Notes: generated from the sequence alone by a model not told the origin. Shown: positions 33,991 to 43,145, counted from the stretch's first letter. The stretch: DNA of 64,000 nucleotides from CAZSHG01 sp964459995 (GCA_964459995.1 CAYWOR010000013.1:1-64000); one strand, 5' to 3'. Translations and numbers: made by a program.

Positions 33991-34019
33991 TTGTTAAATG
34001 ATGCACGATAATATATATA
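33991..34019 (+). promoter_or_regulatory. Promoter of the YfaP-like lipoprotein
   Basis: TTGTTA (33991-33996), 17-nt spacer, TATATA (34014-34019). ATG 34052 follows with its own GGAGG, so this transcript has a normal leader. Confidence 0.45.
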
Positions 34020-34051
34020 TGCGGGAATTACACATCAACATGGAGGTATAA

Positions 34052-35380
34052 ATGAAAAAGACAGCGTTGTTCCTTCTCTTCGCCCTTATAATGGCGACTG
34101 TCGGGCTTTTCGTTTTTGGATGCGAAAGCACCGACCCCGAACCGGAGCCCGAGCCTCAGCCGGAAGAAGTCCCATACAATTCCGATGTGGATAACGACTT
34201 TATAGCAACAGTTACAAGCGCCAACGAAGTGGTCGTATCTTCGATGGTTACCGATTCCGGAGAAGTTTTCACCGACGGCGATACTGTTACTCGCAGGGTT
34301 GTTACTATCAGCGGCACAGTCCCCGATTATCTCGGCACGAGGCGCATTAATGCAGAGCCGGAAAGAGTTTTTATCACTGCCCACGGCGGTTCCTGTATGA
34401 GTCCCGGCCCGTGGAACGCCGCAGACACAATAACTACTGGATTCCAGCAGACCATCCACATTAGCTACTCGCATGAAGGCGTGATGTGCACCGGCGATTG
34501 GGGCTATACCATCACCGTTACAAATATCGCCACAGGCGCAATCGGATGGCAACGTCAGGTCATGCACGGAATCGGCGCCGATGTCGATCAGACAACCGGT
34601 AGCCTCGATCTTCCCGCCGGAACATACGAGATTCATGTTTCGACAGTTACAGGAACCACAACCCGCGCAACTGTAACTTATACCCCCGGCGGCGGCGGTG
34701 TTGTCTCATCGAATATTGTCGTTTACCACAACGGCAATCTCTATCCCGTGTCCGAAGCCTCGCCCGGCGCAACATATTCGCATGTTGTTGACCTCGCCAA
34801 CGGAAATAATGTTATTCGCGTGCTCGTTATCGGCAATTTCGACGCCGCCGCACAGATCGATCTCGCGAATATTCTCGCGGTTTCCGACCCGATGAATGTT
34901 TTCTGTATCACCGAGGATATGGCGATTCGCGTGGTTCTTTCATGGCAGATTGACAATTCTGATGTCGATCTTCATCTTATCGCTCCGGGCGGAAAGGTTT
35001 GGAGCAACGAGGATTGCTATTTCGGCAACGAAACACCCAACTGGGGCGATTCGGCCTCGACACTCGATGACCCCTCGCTCGACCACGATAACACCAGTGG
35101 CTACGGCCCTGAGACCATCGTTCTGCCGATTCCGGCAAACGGCCTTTATACCGTTCTCGTCCACTACTGGAGCGATCACGGTGGCGGAAATGCACCCTCT
35201 CGCGTGGTGGTTACTCTCAACGAGTCCAGCCAAAGGTCCTTCGGCCCAAGAACCCTCGTGGATGGGCAATATTGGGTAGTTACCGGAATTCGTGTCAATA
35301 ACGGCACGGCAAGTTTTGCCGCCGCACCCGATTCATCTTCGCTTTTCATGCCGGTAAGATCGAAGCCGGTCAAAAAGTAA
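34052..35380 (+). CDS. Lipoprotein with YfaP (DUF2135) domain
   Basis: A 442-aa exported lipoprotein (lipobox FVFGC, then a Glu/Pro linker). The middle is beta-rich. The C-terminal part, 'RVVLSWQIDNSDVDLHLIAPGGKVWSN' with 'DPSLDHDNTSGYGPETI' and 'YTVLVHYWSDHG', is the YfaP/DUF2135 domain found in secreted and surface proteins. The Asp-rich loops may bind calcium. ATG 34052 has GGAGG; a strong terminator follows. Confidence 0.8.
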   Translation: MKKTALFLLFALIMATVGLFVFGCESTDPEPEPEPQPEEVPYNSDVDNDFIATVTSANEVVVSSMVTDSGEVFTDGDTVTRRVVTISGTVPDYLGTRRINAEPERVFITAHGGSCMSPGPWNAADTITTGFQQTIHISYSHEGVMCTGDWGYTITVTNIATGAIGWQRQVMHGIGADVDQTTGSLDLPAGTYEIHVSTVTGTTTRATVTYTPGGGGVVSSNIVVYHNGNLYPVSEASPGATYSHVVDLANGNNVIRVLVIGNFDAAAQIDLANILAVSDPMNVFCITEDMAIRVVLSWQIDNSDVDLHLIAPGGKVWSNEDCYFGNETPNWGDSASTLDDPSLDHDNTSGYGPETIVLPIPANGLYTVLVHYWSDHGGGNAPSRVVVTLNESSQRSFGPRTLVDGQYWVVTGIRVNNGTASFAAAPDSSSLFMPVRSKPVKK

Positions 35381-35404
35381 TTCTTCGCGAACGGCGGGTA
35401 ATAA

Positions 35405-35440
35405 AATAACCCACGGGTCACCCCGCGGGTTATTTTTTAT
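35405..35440 (+). terminator. Rho-independent terminator
   Basis: Stem AATAACCCACGGG (35405-35417) / CCCGCGGGTTATT (35422-35434), one mismatch, 4-nt loop, followed by a T run. Placed 25 nt after the YfaP-like gene. A preceding A-rich stretch lets it also serve the convergent gene. Confidence 0.9.
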
Positions 35441-35455
35441 TATAATCAAAGGAGA

Positions 35456-35929
35456 TTATCGCAAAAGAGCGTCAAGCCGGGTAAAAATCTCCTCGAGAAC
35501 ACGGGTTCGCTCATCCGTCACCGAAGCCGAAGTTATAGCTTCGATGCCGTCCTTGCTGTATTGCCACTTTTCGTCGCCGGCGGTAATATAGAGTATCAGT
35601 TTCTCCTTAGGCTCGATTTTCTTCATAAACCTGCGCGTTTTGCGGTTGAAAATCATCCACGCCTCGACCTCGTCCATCACGATAATAGCCGCGTATTCGT
35701 CCGGGTCGATTTTATGAGCCACCGCGAAATCGACAATCTCGATATTGCACCATGGTGAATACTTTTCGATAATCTCATCGATTATTATCTGCTTGAATTC
35801 GCTCGTATATCCTGTTATCATAATATTAAATTCCGCATCGGGGTTCTCGAAAACCTCGACCGGCATCTTATCCTTACAGGAAACCGCCGCCACAAAGGCC
35901 AAAAGACCTACAATTAATACTTTTTTCAT
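35456..35929 (-). CDS. Hypothetical lipoprotein, flavodoxin-like fold suspected
   Basis: A 157-aa exported protein with lipobox AAVSC (Cys18). The pattern of the mature part (beta 'NIMITGYTSEFKQIIID', alpha, beta 'IEIVDF', 'EYAAIIVMDEVEAW', 'KLILYITAGDEKW') resembles a small flavodoxin-like alpha/beta fold, but no phosphate-binding loop is obvious. GAGGGGAA precedes the ATG. Function unknown. Confidence 0.6.
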   Translation of the reverse strand: MKKVLIVGLLAFVAAVSCKDKMPVEVFENPDAEFNIMITGYTSEFKQIIIDEIIEKYSPWCNIEIVDFAVAHKIDPDEYAAIIVMDEVEAWMIFNRKTRRFMKKIEPKEKLILYITAGDEKWQYSKDGIEAITSASVTDERTRVLEEIFTRLDALLR

Positions 35930-35956
35930 GACATTCCCCTCGAATAAAGTTTGTGC

Positions 35957-36673
35957 CTAATCGTCGAGGCTGAAATCCAGCAGATCCGCAGAGTTCTCAC
36001 GCTCGACAGGGCCAATAATCAAGACCAATTCGCCGATAATATCCCCCTCGATTTTCATAAGTTCACCGATTTTGCCGCGAATAACCTCCTCGAATTTCTT
36101 CGTAAGCTCCCTGCAAAGCACAGCGTCCCTGTCGCCAAGGATTTCCAGCGCGTCCACAAGAAAATCGCGAATGTTATGAGGCGAGACATAAAAAACGAGC
36201 GTGGATTTTTCGTCCTCCGCGAGCTGACGTAATCTTCGCCGTCTGCCCTTCCCTGAGTGCGATAAAAACCCCTCGAACCTCGCCCCTGCGACGGGAAATC
36301 CCGACAGCACTAACGCCGGCACGAAAGCGGTCGCTCCGGGAAGAACCTCGAAATCGATTCCCTCGGAAATCGCCACGCGTGAAAGCGAATGCCCCGGATC
36401 GGAAATCCCCGGAGTTCCAGCCTCGGATATCACGGCGATTGTCTTTCCGGCCCGAACCTGCTCGATTATGCCATCGGAACGTTTCCGTTCATTACGGACG
36501 TGAAGCGGGAAAAGAGGTGTGTTGATTTCGTATTTATCGAGAAGAATTCTCGCTTTCCGTGTGTCCTCGGCGGCGATAGCATCGGCCTCTCGAAGAACAC
36601 GAATCGCCCTGAGGGTTATATCCTCGAGGTTCCCGATTGGGGTCGGAACAAAGATGAGTTTTCCTTCTGGCAT
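35957..36673 (-). CDS. rsmI: 16S rRNA 2'-O-ribose C1402 methyltransferase RsmI
   Basis: A 238-aa tetrapyrrole-methylase-fold enzyme. 'LIFVPTPIGNLEDITLRAIRVL' and 'AEDTRKARILLDKY' at the N-terminus, 'ISEAGTPGISDPG' and 'GATAFVPALVLSGFP' are diagnostic. It methylates C1402 of 16S rRNA at the P site. It has no Shine-Dalgarno; the -10 box ends 9 nt before the ATG. Confidence 0.95.
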   Translation of the reverse strand: MPEGKLIFVPTPIGNLEDITLRAIRVLREADAIAAEDTRKARILLDKYEINTPLFPLHVRNERKRSDGIIEQVRAGKTIAVISEAGTPGISDPGHSLSRVAISEGIDFEVLPGATAFVPALVLSGFPVAGARFEGFLSHSGKGRRRRLRQLAEDEKSTLVFYVSPHNIRDFLVDALEILGDRDAVLCRELTKKFEEVIRGKIGELMKIEGDIIGELVLIIGPVERENSADLLDFSLDD

Positions 36674-36682
36674 AATCGATGC

Positions 36683-36710
36683 AATATAACATAGCTGGAC
36701 AATTTTTCAA
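36683..36710 (-). promoter_or_regulatory. Promoter of rsmI; message probably leaderless
   Basis: Minus strand: TTGAAA (36705-36710), 16-nt spacer, TATATT (36683-36688), 9 nt, ATG 36673. Back to back with the promoter of the divergent gene. Confidence 0.6.
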
Positions 36711-36736
36711 GTGCAAAGCTGTCGCCTCGAACCGGC

Positions 36737-36764
36737 TTGACATCCACGCGAAAAAACTTATTAT
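36737..36764 (+). promoter_or_regulatory. Promoter of the 36771 sorting-domain gene; leaderless
   Basis: TTGACA (36737-36742), 16-nt spacer, TATTAT (36759-36764), then 6 nt to ATG 36771, so transcription should begin at the start codon itself. No ribosome site. Confidence 0.65.
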
Positions 36765-36770
36765 TCGGTT

Positions 36771-38018
36771 ATGAAACGCGGAATCATCATATTTATACTT
36801 CTCGTATCGGTTTTATGCTTCGCCCAAAGGCGATATTATCACGAAAACACTACATCGATTCTACGCGTGGATGAGAATTACCCCGGCGCTTTTGTGGAGC
36901 ATCGTTTCATACCAACCGGCGCGGATAATCTTTTCAGAGCTTTCCTCGCTTTCGGCGACGAATCGGGCGCATTCGCCTATGGAAGTGCCCATGAGTATCC
37001 ACCTCTCTCAGCAAGCACCTTCGTCAATCGTGCGGAAATTTCTCCATCCACACCGGATACCTTCCAAATCTATGAATTCTACGATACCGTGATGGTTATC
37101 GACAGCCACTATGTCGATACCCACTGGGTTCACGACACGTCCTACATCGCGAATCTCGCTGAATCACGCACCGTTTTCACCTACGAAGACACCCTTTTCG
37201 GAATTCGAGTCGAACAGACTGTAACCGCAAGCTATGACACAGTGCCGGCATTTTTCGTGAGGTTCATCTTTACGAACACCCGTCCCACTGCGATTAACGG
37301 TCTCAAAACCGCCTTTTTCTATGACGGCGATGTTCCGGATTGGGGTTACCGTGACGATTATCCTTTCGATGTGGGCTATCTCGACGCCGTTGCGGTTCGG
37401 GACGGCTCCGAAGAGAACGGTGTTTGTTCCGGTTTTTGTGCCCTTCATCCAAATAGCGGACCCTCACGCGGGGCATGGTTCGAGTGGGTCGATACGACAA
37501 ACAGTTCCGACACGGCGAGTATTATCGCACTACTGAACGACCCGCCATTTTGGCCAACGGGCACAATTACCCCCGGAGATTGGTCTGTTTACGCGATTTG
37601 GGATTTCGGCAATCTCCCCGCTGGCGCGGTCGATTCCCTTCGAATCGCCCTGATAGTCCACGATTCCACCGGTTTCGATTCTCTCGCGGCGAATGTCCGT
37701 GGCGATACTGTTCATGCTTTTGTCGATGAGTTCGCCGAAATCCGCCCGGAACATATCCAAATCTCAATCGCTCCGAATCCCTTTAATTCGGCCTGCGAGA
37801 TAGCATCCCCTCGGCTTCCGCACGCTGAAACCTCACTGGAGATTTTCTCCATGGACGGTCGGACAGTTCGCACCTTCGAACTAACCGGCTCGACCAAAAA
37901 AACCCTCTGGGACGCCCGCGATGAGAGCGGTAACAATCTTCCGAGCGGGATTTATTTAGTCCGCCTTAGCTCGAAGGGGGAAACCCTTTCGACAGCCAAG
38001 GCTATTCTAATCAAATAA
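36771..38018 (+). CDS. Secreted protein with C-terminal Por/FlgD-like sorting domain
   Basis: A 415-aa exported protein with a signal peptide (IIIFILLVSVLCFAQ). The main body (about 25-325) is beta-rich with no recognised catalytic motif. The last 85 residues are the sorting/FlgD-like Ig domain: 'IAPNPFNSACEI', 'LEIFSMDGRTVRTFEL', 'WDARDESGNNLPSGIYLVRLSS'. In Bacteroidota such tails direct type IX secretion; no T9SS genes are in this window. Transcribed from a strong promoter with no leader. Confidence 0.8.
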   Translation: MKRGIIIFILLVSVLCFAQRRYYHENTTSILRVDENYPGAFVEHRFIPTGADNLFRAFLAFGDESGAFAYGSAHEYPPLSASTFVNRAEISPSTPDTFQIYEFYDTVMVIDSHYVDTHWVHDTSYIANLAESRTVFTYEDTLFGIRVEQTVTASYDTVPAFFVRFIFTNTRPTAINGLKTAFFYDGDVPDWGYRDDYPFDVGYLDAVAVRDGSEENGVCSGFCALHPNSGPSRGAWFEWVDTTNSSDTASIIALLNDPPFWPTGTITPGDWSVYAIWDFGNLPAGAVDSLRIALIVHDSTGFDSLAANVRGDTVHAFVDEFAEIRPEHIQISIAPNPFNSACEIASPRLPHAETSLEIFSMDGRTVRTFELTGSTKKTLWDARDESGNNLPSGIYLVRLSSKGETLSTAKAILIK

Positions 38019-38046
38019 AAAAGGGCGCGAATGCCGCGCCCTCGAA
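38018..38046 (-). terminator. Bidirectional Rho-independent terminator
   Basis: Perfect stem AGGGCGCG (38022-38029) / CGCGCCCT (38035-38042), 5-nt loop. On the minus strand it is followed by TTTTTTATTT, ending butyrate kinase. It may also end the convergent sorting-domain gene. Confidence 0.85.
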
Positions 38047-38065
38047 TTTCCCCTATCGACGAAAA

Positions 38066-39127
38066 TCAATCGTATTCCTTTTCTTCCTCTTCGCCGTTGA
38101 CAACGCGCAGGACTCCCATCACAAGGCCCTCCATCTCGTCCTCGCCGGGATAGACGTAAATTGGGGCTATCCAATCGACATATTCGCGGATCATATCCAT
38201 TACAGGTTCATTCTGCGCGATTCCACCGGTGATGAGAATCGCATCGACATCCCCCTTGAGTGCCGCTGAATACTCGCCAATCGACTTGCCGACCTGATAA
38301 ACAAAAGCCCGAAGGACGAGATCGAAATGCGCGTCAGTGTTTGCCTTTTCGACAACTTCTATCATATTATCGGTTCCAACGAGACTAAGCATTCCGCCGG
38401 CTTTGATTAGCTTCTTCAGCATATCACGTTCAGTGTATTCGCCCGAATAACAAAGCTTCACAAGCCCCGTTACCGGCAAAGACCCCGTGCGCTGGGGCGA
38501 GAAAGGTCCGCCATCGTTAGCGTTGTTGGCATCTATCTGCCGACCCTTTCGATGCGCCGTAATACTGATCCCGCCGCCGAGATGGACAATCACCAAATTC
38601 AAATCGTCATACCTCGCGCCCATTTTCGAAGCATGCCTTTTCGCGACCATCTTAATATTTAGCGAATGAGCCAGCGAGATTCGCGGAAGCTCTTTCATGC
38701 CGGAAACATAAGCGACATCGTCGAACTCATCTACACTAACGGGATCGACGATATATGCCGGAATCCCGAGCGGTGTGGCAATCTCGTCGGCGAGAAGGCA
38801 TCCGATATTCGAGATATGGTCGGCCTGCACATTGCCCTGTTTGACATCGGCCTTCATCGCGAAATTTACCCTGTATGTTCCGGAAACCAGCGGTTTGAAA
38901 GGCCCGCCGCGTCCCACAACAGCGTCGAGTGTCTCGATATTCACATTATACTTTTCGATTGCGTCGCGTATTGTTTTCGCGCGGAATTCGTATTGGTCGT
39001 AGGTATGGTCGAATTTCGCAAGTTCCTCGGCCTCGTGCCGAATCGATTCGACAAATACCGGCTCTTCATCGTCATAAACAGCGACCTTTGTCGAAGTCGC
39101 CCCGGGGTTGATCGCAAGTATTCTCAT
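38066..39127 (-). CDS. buk: Butyrate kinase
   Basis: A 353-aa ASKHA-fold kinase that makes ATP from butyryl-phosphate (or branched acyl-phosphates). 'ILAINPGATSTKVAVYDDEE', 'VVGRGGPFKPLVSGTYRVN', 'VIVHLGGGISITAHRKGRQID' and 'ITGGIAQN' are family motifs. AAGGAG stands 7 nt before ATG 39127. No phosphotransbutyrylase gene is adjacent, which is less usual. Suggests fermentative energy metabolism. Confidence 0.92.
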   Translation of the reverse strand: MRILAINPGATSTKVAVYDDEEPVFVESIRHEAEELAKFDHTYDQYEFRAKTIRDAIEKYNVNIETLDAVVGRGGPFKPLVSGTYRVNFAMKADVKQGNVQADHISNIGCLLADEIATPLGIPAYIVDPVSVDEFDDVAYVSGMKELPRISLAHSLNIKMVAKRHASKMGARYDDLNLVIVHLGGGISITAHRKGRQIDANNANDGGPFSPQRTGSLPVTGLVKLCYSGEYTERDMLKKLIKAGGMLSLVGTDNMIEVVEKANTDAHFDLVLRAFVYQVGKSIGEYSAALKGDVDAILITGGIAQNEPVMDMIREYVDWIAPIYVYPGEDEMEGLVMGVLRVVNGEEEEKEYD

Positions 39128-39252
39128 ATTCCACTCCTTTGCGGGCTTGGTTCGTCGATAGCGCAATAATATAAACCGTGAATCAATATTGGCAACCAAA
39201 AATCGCAAATATCCCTTGCGGAAACAATATTTTAACACTTGATTTATTCCGC

Positions 39253-40056
39253 ATGGTTGAAACTCGACGAAATAAACCCTTCCGCGAAGAGCTTAAAAAC
39301 CTTCTCGACGAAACCCGGACGCTGGATTTCGCGACGGTCTTCGTTTTCATCGCGGTAGCCGCCATCTCGACCGCGAATTATTATTACGGCAACCAGCCAT
39401 TCTTCCGAAAAGTGCTTGCCGGCCAATTTTCCGACCGCGCGCAGTTGCTTTATATAAGCGCAGTGATGCGCGGATATGCGCGCTTTGTTTTCAGTTTCAT
39501 CCTTCCATTGATTCTCATCAAATGGCCTCTTCGCGCCAAATTACGTGACTACGGCCTCGGCCTCGGCGATTGGCGTTTCGGCCTCAAAATTACTGCAATC
39601 TTCATCGCAGTGATGTTGCCGATAATTTGGTTCGCATCGGCCTCGGAGAGTTTCGCGCGCGCTTATCCGTCATGCCCCGGAGTAAAAGAAGACTGGGAGC
39701 GCTTCGCATTTTTCGCAATGTCTTACATCTTCTACATGACCGGCTGGGAGTTCCTTTGGCGCGGTTTTTCTCTCTTCGGCCTCAAAGAGAAACTCGGCTA
39801 CTACTCGATTTTGGTTCAGACAACCCCCTTCGTGATTCTCCATTTCGGCAAACCCTCGGCGGAGTCTTTCAGCGCGATTTTCGCCGGCATAGCTCTGGGC
39901 GTTCTCGCATGGCGAAGCCGATCCTTTTGGTATTGCATGCTAACCCACACGGCGGTGATAGTTGGCATAAACCTTCTCGCTGTGCTGAGATTCCGTGCGG
40001 GCAATTATGGCGTGGGGTTGTCCGATTTGGCCGAGATTTTCAGTGTTATTTTCTAA
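39253..40056 (+). CDS. CPBP (CAAX/Abi) family membrane protein with altered motif
   Basis: About 267 aa with roughly eight hydrophobic helices. The CPBP motif 1 usually reads EExxxR; here it is 'WEFLWRG', so one Glu is replaced by Trp. Motif 2 'FVILHFGKPSAE' and motif 3 'CMLTHTAV' keep their His residues. It may be a working protease or a binding-only homologue. ATG 39253 is assumed; a GTG at 39178 would add 25 residues. No ribosome site supports either. Confidence 0.75.
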   Translation: MVETRRNKPFREELKNLLDETRTLDFATVFVFIAVAAISTANYYYGNQPFFRKVLAGQFSDRAQLLYISAVMRGYARFVFSFILPLILIKWPLRAKLRDYGLGLGDWRFGLKITAIFIAVMLPIIWFASASESFARAYPSCPGVKEDWERFAFFAMSYIFYMTGWEFLWRGFSLFGLKEKLGYYSILVQTTPFVILHFGKPSAESFSAIFAGIALGVLAWRSRSFWYCMLTHTAVIVGINLLAVLRFRAGNYGVGLSDLAEIFSVIF

Positions 40057-40151
40057 AAGAGGCCGTTTATGGCGTCCAATTTACATAATAACCTATTGTC
40101 TATCAAGCTGTTATGTGAATATGGATTGCCTGAACTGTAATTAAGGTTACA

Positions 40152-40793
40152 ATGAGAATGGCAAAACAAACTGCCTTTTTTTTAATCGGCGTCGTCATTT
40201 TTGTGATAACCGGATGTTCGGAGAAATTTTACGAACGGCAGGACAAAAAGACGGTCGAGAGCCAACTTCACCTTCCCAAAAATATTCAATATCTCTCCTT
40301 TCGAAGCAATCCCAAAATTCCCGGATGGTTTGGAAGAGAAGGACTTTGGATAAGGGCGGAGATACAATTCACCGATTCCCAGTTCGAAGATTATGTCGCA
40401 AAACTTGACGATCCCGCTGTCTGGAAACCGGTAAGGTTCAAATCCTACTCGCCCTCGATAGGCCGTAGCTATTCCCCAAAATCGCTCCAATGGGCAGATC
40501 TTCCAGTGCCGGCTTGCATTGGAGATAATTTTCGAAAGGACAGCCCGCTCAAACCGGAGCTGGTAGAGTCTGAAAAGGGCAAATACTATTGCTCTGCCAT
40601 CGTATTTCAAATAACAGAATCGCCAAAAAGAGAAAATAAAAATCCCTTTAATTGGGAAGCGGCTGGATGGCGATATGTGGGCAGGTCTTGTGAAGAAATT
40701 TCCGAATCGAAGCTTTCCGCAGTGATATATGGGCTGGCTATTCTGGATTTCGACACGAAGAGAATGAGCGTGTATTTTCAGTTCAGCGGCTAA
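40152..40793 (+). CDS. Hypothetical lipoprotein
   Basis: A 213-aa exported protein with lipobox VITGC (Cys22). The mature part is mixed charge and beta-rich with no recognised family. Its sequence is more AT-rich and less codon-biased than nearby genes, which may point to recent arrival. AAGG lies 5 nt before ATG 40152; ATG 40158 is an alternative start. Confidence 0.6.
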   Translation: MRMAKQTAFFLIGVVIFVITGCSEKFYERQDKKTVESQLHLPKNIQYLSFRSNPKIPGWFGREGLWIRAEIQFTDSQFEDYVAKLDDPAVWKPVRFKSYSPSIGRSYSPKSLQWADLPVPACIGDNFRKDSPLKPELVESEKGKYYCSAIVFQITESPKRENKNPFNWEAAGWRYVGRSCEEISESKLSAVIYGLAILDFDTKRMSVYFQFSG

Positions 40794-40981
40794 CAATATC
40801 GTAGCAATATCCTATAGAATAGATTTGCACAGTTAAGATTTATAAGCAACGATTTTTTTTGCGAAGGGATTCTCTATGTCTCTGTTTTTGTTCTGAGATT
40901 TAAAATACAACATTATGGAGTTGATATGAGGCCACCAATTAATAACTTCTATTGAAACAAATCACTTGAACAGGAGCAACA

Positions 40982-43105
40982 ATGAGGTTTCAGAAACTCG
41001 CCCCTATTTTAATCGCAGGAATATTGATTTTACTTTTCATAGGCTGTCCGGAAAAGTCCACCCCGCCCGACGACGGGACAAGCTGGGATATCGGAGCAAT
41101 TACAAACTACACGGTTTCCGGGGGAACCGGCTACGAGTTCGCCGAGGCAATCACCGGCGGAACTTTCATATTCCCAGAGGGCGCGGACGGCGAGCTTTCG
41201 GTTGCGGTGATAAATTCCGGGCCGACACCGCCGCTCTCCGGCTCCATGTTCTGGATTGAATACGACGGCGACGAACCGGTTCAGCTGTTGTTGCCCATGG
41301 GAGACAACGACTATCTCTACCTCCATGGATTCGGAAGTTCCAACGGCTCCTTCGACGACGGCATCGACGCGGATGAGCGCTGGCATGCCCTTCCCATCGT
41401 TAACTCTGCCGGCGGAAACATAGTGTTTCATCTCAGCATGCCCTTCGAAACCTCTCGATTCAGGCCCATGCGAAGCAGGTACCGCGGATTCACCCATTAC
41501 CAGATAGCGGCTATACCCTCCGGAAGCTCCCGTGCGGACACAATCGCGGCGGCGCACGCTCAAGCTCTCGACTTGATCAACCATGTCCTCGATTCCCTAC
41601 CCACCGCAATTCAAGCTACAGCCCGCGCGGAAGTCCACGGCTCCGGAACATGGGAGGGACGGCTCAAGCCGAGGTTCTACACCGACGGCAACTATTACAA
41701 AGGATTCTTCTACTGGACCTCCCTCTGGCCGAGTCCATCACCTATGATTGGCCTTTATCCCTTCACCAGCGGCGGATTTGTCGAGGATGTCATCGCTCAC
41801 GAAGTGGGACATTACATCAACCATGTCCTCGTCGGCGACGCGACCTATGTCATCCTCGAAGCTCAAGCGCCCTCGGCAGTTCACGGTCTTGGCGATGTCC
41901 ACGCGAACAGGTCGAGCATAATCGAGGATTATGCCTTTTTCGCCGAATACTTCCTGACCGGCATGGTAGGCGCAACAGTTGATCCGACATATACTCTCTC
42001 TGCAATAAAAACCGACTCCCCCTATTCGATTGATTTCCCCAGCATCGAGGGTTTTGGTTGCTTTCTGTTGGCGAGTCTGCACCGCACAAACCCCGTAATT
42101 CCGAGTCTAATGGTTTCCGGCACCCTCGACAGCATCCCAGTCGTGGGAGCATCCTTCAGGGACATCTGGGGCATAATCGCCCGCGGAGCTACGGATATCA
42201 ACCAACTTCGCACCCATGTCGAGGAATATCTTACCGGCGTCGGCAAAGAGGACATGTTGCCGGTTATCGGCCAGCGTATCGGATGGCGCTACCGCGGCAA
42301 CGGCACCGTTATGACCGACGACGGCACGGGCAATATGATCCCCCTCGAAGGTGCGACCGTTGTGCAAATCGCCAATGTCGGAGGGCGCGAGTATCGTAAT
42401 TCATCGAGCACCACCACGGATTCTCTGGGCGAGTTCTGGATAACAGACCTGTTCCCCGGCACAACCGCACTTAGAATCTTTTGGGGAACCGATTCGACCG
42501 AACATCCATTGGTAGTGAACTGGGACACGCCGACCACCCAAACTTTGGAACTGGGCACCTTCTTCGCAAACAGCAGTTTGATTGACCTTTTGCAAACAAT
42601 GAACGCTATCAAAGTGCAATTCCGGGGCGGAATACGAACGACTAATGACTATTTGCTGGAGGGGATGGGAATTTGGTCATTCACTCAATCCGGATGGGAT
42701 TATGTCGGCCAAATACCCATTTCGTGGGCAGGCAACACGGCTACAGTGGACGGCACGATAGTCGGCTGGGGCTATTTCGACCATGATATCGATATTACGG
42801 TGAATTTATCCCCAACCGGCGGAAGCATCCTCTCGGTGGAGGCCGAAGATAACCTCGCCGCAAGACCCGGAACCGGAACGACCGGCACAAGGTATTACAA
42901 ACTGGAGTTTAACAGCTTGCCCTTTGTTAGTATCAGCGGAAACCGCAGGGTAATCACATATATGGTTACGGGAAATGTTCAGGCCAACGTAGATGATATT
43001 CAAATGGATATTATCGGCGGGACATCCGGTGATTACAGCATCGCGAATGTAGAGTGGTCATCGACGGACACGGTCTTCGTAACTTTCGAACTGCACAATC
43101 CGTAA
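40982..43105 (+). CDS. Secreted zinc-metalloprotease-like lipoprotein
   Basis: A 707-aa exported lipoprotein (lipobox FIGC). The central region has 'DVIAHEVGHYINHVLVG', a zincin HExxH motif. The downstream acidic 'SIIEDYAFFAEYFLTG' could give the third ligand Glu. N-terminal residues 40-190 and the region after about 430 ('LEGATVVQIANVGG', carboxypeptidase-regulatory-like beta domain) are accessory. No named peptidase family was recognised. CAGGAG precedes ATG 40982, and a terminator follows. Confidence 0.75.
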   Translation: MRFQKLAPILIAGILILLFIGCPEKSTPPDDGTSWDIGAITNYTVSGGTGYEFAEAITGGTFIFPEGADGELSVAVINSGPTPPLSGSMFWIEYDGDEPVQLLLPMGDNDYLYLHGFGSSNGSFDDGIDADERWHALPIVNSAGGNIVFHLSMPFETSRFRPMRSRYRGFTHYQIAAIPSGSSRADTIAAAHAQALDLINHVLDSLPTAIQATARAEVHGSGTWEGRLKPRFYTDGNYYKGFFYWTSLWPSPSPMIGLYPFTSGGFVEDVIAHEVGHYINHVLVGDATYVILEAQAPSAVHGLGDVHANRSSIIEDYAFFAEYFLTGMVGATVDPTYTLSAIKTDSPYSIDFPSIEGFGCFLLASLHRTNPVIPSLMVSGTLDSIPVVGASFRDIWGIIARGATDINQLRTHVEEYLTGVGKEDMLPVIGQRIGWRYRGNGTVMTDDGTGNMIPLEGATVVQIANVGGREYRNSSSTTTDSLGEFWITDLFPGTTALRIFWGTDSTEHPLVVNWDTPTTQTLELGTFFANSSLIDLLQTMNAIKVQFRGGIRTTNDYLLEGMGIWSFTQSGWDYVGQIPISWAGNTATVDGTIVGWGYFDHDIDITVNLSPTGGSILSVEAEDNLAARPGTGTTGTRYYKLEFNSLPFVSISGNRRVITYMVTGNVQANVDDIQMDIIGGTSGDYSIANVEWSSTDTVFVTFELHNP

Positions 43106-43112
43106 GTATAAC

Positions 43113-43145
43113 AAAGCCGACAATTATCTTGTCGGCTTTCTCTTC
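43113..43145 (+). terminator. Rho-independent terminator
   Basis: Perfect 10-bp stem AAAGCCGACA (43113-43122) / TGTCGGCTTT (43130-43139), 7-nt loop, followed by CTCTTC. It lies 7 nt after the zincin gene stop. Confidence 0.85.

Noticed and set aside
40437..40460. tRNA-like GGTTCAAATCC segment
   Set aside because: No matching acceptor or anticodon arms around it; it lies within a lipoprotein gene.
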